The notes beneath the pieces are model-generated. The model did no database searches and was not told the DNA's origin. It was given only the letters and a program-made list of their open reading frames with translations. Both the position numbers and the translations under genes were made by a program. From assembly GCA_002690045.1 (NCBI GenBank), contig NZDE01000012.1:482149-546148 (forward strand): a stretch of 64,000 bases of DNA, in the 5' to 3' direction. Positions 60,970 to 64,000 of this stretch are shown here, piece by piece; within the stretch, counting starts at the first letter, position 1; each line of letters starts with the position of its first letter. The stretch is from Alphaproteobacteria bacterium (GTDB taxonomy: Bacteria > Pseudomonadota > Alphaproteobacteria > Micavibrionales > Micavibrionaceae).

Positions 60970-61695
60970 ATGAGTGACGCCGAACAGACCAGAAAATCAT
61001 TAAAAAACATAGCATTATTTAAAGATGCCAGTGATTCATTCATAGCTAATTTAGCACAAAACGCCCGTATACAAAAGCACAGCAAGGGTCATGTTTTATT
61101 TGTTAACCAAGATAAGGCTGAGAAGTTTTATATTGTGTTAAATGGCTGGATAAAATTGTTTCGTGAAACACTAGACGGGGCGCAGGCCGTTGTTGATATT
61201 CTGCCCGCAGGCCATATTTTCGGTGAAACCAGCATTTTTGAAGATGATGTATACCCCTATAGCGCGGAAGCCGTTGAACCGACCGAGGTTTTATCGCTGC
61301 CGCTTGAGGTGCTAAAAAAAGAAATTGAAGAAAACCCTAAAATTGCCTTATCCATGCTTAGCGCCATGGCACGATATAGACGCCAGCAAGACCGCGAAAT
61401 AGAACACCGCACGTTGCAAAACGCGCCACAGCGCATTGGTTGCTTTTTACTGCGTTTGGCAGACCAAAAACATGAAGGCGCTATAACGATTCACTTACCT
61501 TACGACAAAACATTGGTGGCCTCACGCCTTGGTATGCAGCCCGAGACATTCTCTCGCGCTTTATCAAAATTAAAACAAGCCACAGGCATCAAAGTCAAAG
61601 GCGCGACCGTTGAGTTAGACAGCCTTGACCAGCTCATTAATTATTCCTGCGCAGTGTGTAGCTCTGAATTCCCGTGCAAGGACTTATCACAATAA
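60970..61695 (+). CDS. CRP/FNR-family regulator with a C-terminal Cys motif
   Basis: A 241-residue regulator. The cyclic-nucleotide-like domain spans about 15-140 (FYIVLNGWIKLFRETLDGAQ, AGHIFGETSIF), a dimer helix follows, and the winged HTH is at about 165-225 (TLVASRLGMQPETFSRALSK). It has none of the N-terminal cysteines used by classical FNR. Instead three cysteines close the protein: YSCAVCSSEFPCKDLSQ, a CX2CX5C pattern. It may sense oxygen or redox with this tail, or be FixK/Dnr-like. It is divergent from the cco operon and probably activates it. Confidence 0.9.
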   Translation: MSDAEQTRKSLKNIALFKDASDSFIANLAQNARIQKHSKGHVLFVNQDKAEKFYIVLNGWIKLFRETLDGAQAVVDILPAGHIFGETSIFEDDVYPYSAEAVEPTEVLSLPLEVLKKEIEENPKIALSMLSAMARYRRQQDREIEHRTLQNAPQRIGCFLLRLADQKHEGAITIHLPYDKTLVASRLGMQPETFSRALSKLKQATGIKVKGATVELDSLDQLINYSCAVCSSEFPCKDLSQ

Positions 61696-61696
61696 T

Positions 61697-62122
61697 TTAT
61701 TGATTATTGTTATAGAGCCATTCCCAATCAATTTTGGCTGGATTTTGGATATATTCATCAGGGTTGTTTATAACATTTTCCAAATAAGCCTTAGATACAC
61801 GCCATTTTTGTAAACCGCGTACGCCAACAGCAGGTTGCGTTGTGATTTTTTGGTTGTCATCAAAGCATATAACACAAGATACAGGCGGATGGTCATCCAG
61901 GATAATCACTTCAACATTCTTATGCGTCTGCACATCACGCACCGATTCCATTATCTGCTTAAATGGGAAACGGTGCTTATTAGCATCTATCGCACGATTG
62001 CAAACATCCAGATATTGCACAAACAAATTTGGCAAACTCTGTAATGTGGCTGAATGTATTAAATTACCTTGATCCATGCTACAATCATGACAAATTCCAA
62101 GAAAAATGAAATTGACTTCCAT
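61697..62122 (-). CDS. Hypothetical protein
   Basis: About 141 residues from ATG 62122 (TTG 62125 and ATG 62077 are alternatives; none has a strong ribosome site). Soluble, with four or five cysteines (ICHDCSM, VCNRA, VSCVICFDD) and a short hydrophobic centre (VEVIILDDHPPVSCVICF). The C-terminal part is Trp-rich (KWRVSKAYLENVINNPDEYI, DWEWLY). It converges on the regulator gene, with an AT-only hairpin across both stops (ACAATAAT 61689, ATTATTGT 61703). Family not recognised. Confidence 0.55.
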   Translation of the reverse strand: MEVNFIFLGICHDCSMDQGNLIHSATLQSLPNLFVQYLDVCNRAIDANKHRFPFKQIMESVRDVQTHKNVEVIILDDHPPVSCVICFDDNQKITTQPAVGVRGLQKWRVSKAYLENVINNPDEYIQNPAKIDWEWLYNNNQ

Positions 62123-62202
62123 CAAGCATAAAAAAACGTAGAGTAGTGTCAGCTGACAGACCTTATTATCGCCTTATTACGGCTTATGAGATGTAAGGAA
62201 AA

Positions 62203-62278
62203 TGGCAGGGGCAGCAGGGTTCGAACCCGCGACCTACGGTTTTGGAGACCGTCGCTCTACCAGCTGAGCTATACCCCT
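62203..62278 (-). tRNA. trnW: tRNA-Trp (CCA)
   Basis: A 76-base cloverleaf on the minus strand: acceptor AGGGGTA with TGCCCCT, D arm with AGCTGGTAGAGC-type loop, anticodon CCA at 62245-62243 in the loop CTCCAAA, T arm GGGTTCGAACCC and an encoded 3' CCA (62205-62203). It lies downstream of tuf on the same strand, but with two protein genes between. The usual alphaproteobacterial neighbour secE does not follow it here. Confidence 0.97.
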
Positions 62279-62482
62279 TCATAGACGCACGTAAAAATTA
62301 CGAGCAGAAGATGCCGTACTATAGAGAAGTCTTTTAAATTTTTCCAGTAAAAAAACGATGCTTATGGTCGTTTAGCGTAACATATTAATACTGCGGCATT
62401 TTTATGGTATTTTTGCGTTCTAAAATACACTAAATAACGTCATTACAAAGTCTCAACTGGCCATACCACAAATTTAAGTGCG

Positions 62483-63310
62483 TTAAGTTACAGTAAGGTT
62501 CAACTGCATCTGACCGCCATTCTTGGCGCGGTCTTCATCCTTACGTAATTTCGTGTAATATTTTGCACGTGTATCTTGAGCCGCTCTAAAGTTATTGACC
62601 AAATCCACAGGTATGCCGCCAGCCTGTGCGAGCCATTCAAGTCCCATTTCACCTTTGGTGCGCGTGCTTAAGGTCAACGCTGAGCCGCGTATCTCTTTAA
62701 ATTTCTCAATAGCCTGTAAAAGCGCGGGGACATTTCCGTCCTTACTCTCAAATTCAATGAAGAAGAATTCTTCGGATTCATAGGTGCCGCCTGGTGAGAA
62801 AAACTTACCACGTTCAAGCGCCATTTCAATGGTACTGTCTAAATTCGCGGCGGGCGCAAAAGTGACTTTCCAACGTTTGAAGCTACCCTTAACCCATTCT
62901 TTTAGTGTCTTGTCCTGAATATCCGCGATAAAAGGCGCAGCGCTTGAATCGTTAAAGCACGCTAAACTAAGCTTGGGGTTTAAATTAGTTTGAACAGCAG
63001 AGAATTCACCGCGATACATTAAACCATCATCATTTGGGCCTATTTCCGGTTTGTTTAAATCTCGTGGTGTTTTTAAATCTGTTTTCGTTTTTTCTGTGCC
63101 CTTATCACGGGTACGAAACTCCATACCGCGCTGATAAAGGTGAAATTTTTTCTTGGTATCACAATAAGTATTTACGCGCTCATCACGTTCCACCATTTGA
63201 ACGAATAGGCCAATATCTGGCGAGGAATAAAAGTTGATGAGTTCTTCTAACGTCGATTGATCTGTTAGAAACTTATTTTCAATTTCTAAACCTTCACTCG
63301 TTTTAGACAT
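62483..63310 (-). CDS. CYTH-domain protein
   Basis: A 275-residue soluble protein. GLEIENKFL at the start holds the ExExK signature of CYTH triphosphate tunnel enzymes. YCDTKKKFHLYQRGMEFRTR, KTDLKTPRDL and FFFIEFESKDGNVPALLQAI supply the basic and acidic tunnel strands, and LTLSTRTKGEMGLEWL ends the domain. The family includes thiamine-triphosphatases, inorganic triphosphatases and CyaB-type cyclases; it is longer than a minimal CYTH domain (about 180). The substrate is unknown. It follows the small gene at 63334. Confidence 0.78.
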   Translation of the reverse strand: MSKTSEGLEIENKFLTDQSTLEELINFYSSPDIGLFVQMVERDERVNTYCDTKKKFHLYQRGMEFRTRDKGTEKTKTDLKTPRDLNKPEIGPNDDGLMYRGEFSAVQTNLNPKLSLACFNDSSAAPFIADIQDKTLKEWVKGSFKRWKVTFAPAANLDSTIEMALERGKFFSPGGTYESEEFFFIEFESKDGNVPALLQAIEKFKEIRGSALTLSTRTKGEMGLEWLAQAGGIPVDLVNNFRAAQDTRAKYYTKLRKDEDRAKNGGQMQLNLTVT

Positions 63311-63333
63311 TTTTCATTCCTCTTCATGCCCGT

Positions 63334-63762
63334 TCAATTTGCAGGACGCAGCGGTTTTGCAACGTTGTTATCTTGATCCCAAACATAAGCTTTATAGGCT
63401 TTAAATAATGCCGCATGTTCAACGCTTGTATCGCTGAGGCTAGCGGCTTTGTCAAAGCCCGCCTTACCCTGCACATAAGCGGGGCTTAACCCCTCTGCCA
63501 TCTCATAATGCCAATCTACGCCTTGTAACATATCCCAATAGACAGATAAGTTCGTTTTTGGATCGGACGGGTCTAGATTGAGGAATGTCTGCTTCATCAC
63601 GCCGTCAGCCGCCGTTTTACCAATAGGCGCTGCAAGGCGCCTTACTGTTTTTGTACGGTTCACAACGGGACGCAAGCCAGATTCTTGCATAGCAAGCAAC
63701 AGCTTCATACGCTCATCATATGGCCCGAGCTCTAGCTTCATTTGTTCGGTTATCTGTTTCAT
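63334..63762 (-). CDS. Hypothetical protein
   Basis: The start was set at 63762 (MKQITEQMKLEL), behind GGAGGG; an upstream TTG at 63774 lacks a site. The 142-residue soluble protein has a basic helix (RPVVNRTKTVRRLAAPIGKT) and a C-terminal part rich in Lys and aromatic residues (HAALFKAYKAYVWDQDNNVA). No cysteines or membrane segments. It lies 23 bases ahead of the CYTH gene on the same strand, so the two may be cotranscribed. Family not recognised. Confidence 0.6.
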   Translation of the reverse strand: MKQITEQMKLELGPYDERMKLLLAMQESGLRPVVNRTKTVRRLAAPIGKTAADGVMKQTFLNLDPSDPKTNLSVYWDMLQGVDWHYEMAEGLSPAYVQGKAGFDKAASLSDTSVEHAALFKAYKAYVWDQDNNVAKPLRPAN

Positions 63763-63839
63763 CGCTCCCTCCAATAAAGGAAGAATAGTAACACAATACA
63801 GTATATATGTAAAATATTTTGTTGTACGATCAAATTACG

Positions 63840-63875
63840 CATAAAAGAAACCCGCCAAATCAGTTGGCGGGTTTC
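63840..63875 (-). terminator. Rho-independent terminator of tuf
   Basis: GAAACCCGCCAA (63847-63858) and TTGGCGGGTTTC (63864-63875) form a perfect 12-base stem with an ATCAG loop. On the minus strand it is followed by TTTTAT. It lies 28 bases after the tuf stop. Confidence 0.9.
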
Positions 63876-63903
63876 TAACGATTATCTGAGATCAGATAGA
63901 TCT

Positions 63904-64000
63904 TTATTCAATAATTTTCGCAACAACGCCGGCGCCAACTGTACGGCCACCTTCACGGATTGCGAAACGTAGACCTTCGTCCATCGCGATTGGTGCAATA
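63904..64000 (-). CDS. tuf: Elongation factor Tu, 3' end
   Basis: Reading leftward into the window, the last 31 codons are [20 protein letters not shown] followed by [11 protein letters not shown] and a TAA at 63906-63904. This is the invariant C-terminus of EF-Tu, which delivers aminoacyl-tRNA to the ribosome. The rest of the gene lies beyond the window edge. Confidence 0.97.
   Translation of the reverse strand, partial: IAPIAMDEGLRFAIREGGRTVGAGVVAKIIE

Noticed and set aside
62130..62205. secE after tRNA-Trp, as expected for the tuf-trnW-secE order
   Set aside because: No reading frame with a SecE-like helix follows the tRNA; a convergent hypothetical gene is there instead.
1..64000. CRISPR arrays, rRNA genes, integrases or replication origin
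   Set aside because: No regularly spaced direct repeats, no rRNA segments, no intact integrase and no origin-like iteron cluster could be seen.

Overview
The window looks like chromosomal DNA of an AT-rich, aerobic to microaerobic Gram-negative bacterium, most likely an alphaproteobacterium. The evidence is a complete cbb3 oxidase operon with its assembly genes, a CRP/FNR regulator with FNR-type boxes, several promoters that fit the alphaproteobacterial EcfG general-stress consensus (GGAAC-N16/17-CGTT), ExoD, COG3224, DUF1328 and entericidin-type genes, and tRNA-Trp close to the end of tuf. The genus cannot be read from the sequence.

Layout. 1-6.8 kb: the 5' end of an SbtA-like bicarbonate transporter, two paralogous LysR regulators around a small lipoprotein, NhaA, an NADP-type glutamate dehydrogenase and a PH-domain membrane protein. 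7-12.8 kb: an envelope-stress block (PRC-barrel-like protein, MscS channel, MgtC-like protein, lipid kinase, ExoD, metallophosphoesterase, DUF883 and holin-like proteins). 13-21.5 kb: a general-stress block with CsbD, an OB-fold protein, a PRC-barrel protein, DUF2383, entericidin, an OmpR-type regulator, an ECF sigma factor, a CHASE3 hybrid kinase, DUF1328 and an OmpA-like protein. At least six EcfG-like promoters head these units. 21.5-30.3 kb: redox and detoxification genes (two pirins, OsmC, isochorismatase-like hydrolase, ABM protein, cytochrome b561, DUF4437 cupin, NfsB nitroreductase), each group next to a LysR gene.

30.3-41 kb: a leftward accessory block with the look of a small biosynthetic cluster: a stand-alone A-PCP-reductase NRPS-like enzyme, NadR-like protein, methyltransferase, Fe(II)/2OG-type oxygenase, asparagine synthetase-like amidotransferase and a medium-chain dehydrogenase carrying an in-frame stop. 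An AlkB-like dioxygenase and a BMT5-like (DUF2431) methyltransferase lie upstream with the scar of a tandem duplication. 40.6-47.3 kb: GST/MdaB/HxlR quinone-electrophile genes, an unrecognised His/Cys-rich membrane protein beside MauE-like and DUF2946 proteins, and a zinc-starvation pair (COG0523 GTPase and DUF1826) sharing a palindromic Zur-like box. 47.6-51.1 kb: a large filamentous-haemagglutinin-type adhesin with LamG-like and MBG domains.

51.2-52.1 kb holds a frameshifted IS6-family transposase. Deleted fragments of the same element occur at about 4.4, 26.9, 30.3, 39.1, 40.5, 42.5 and 47.4 kb, usually at borders between gene blocks. 52.1-61.7 kb is the anaerobic/microaerobic block: OmpW, then SafE-ccoNOQPGHIS read leftward, then the FNR-type regulator. 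Two perfect TTGAC-N4-GTCAA boxes sit at matching distances upstream of ompW and of the cco operon. 61.7-64 kb: a hypothetical gene, tRNA-Trp, a CYTH-domain protein, a small unknown gene and the 3' end of tuf.
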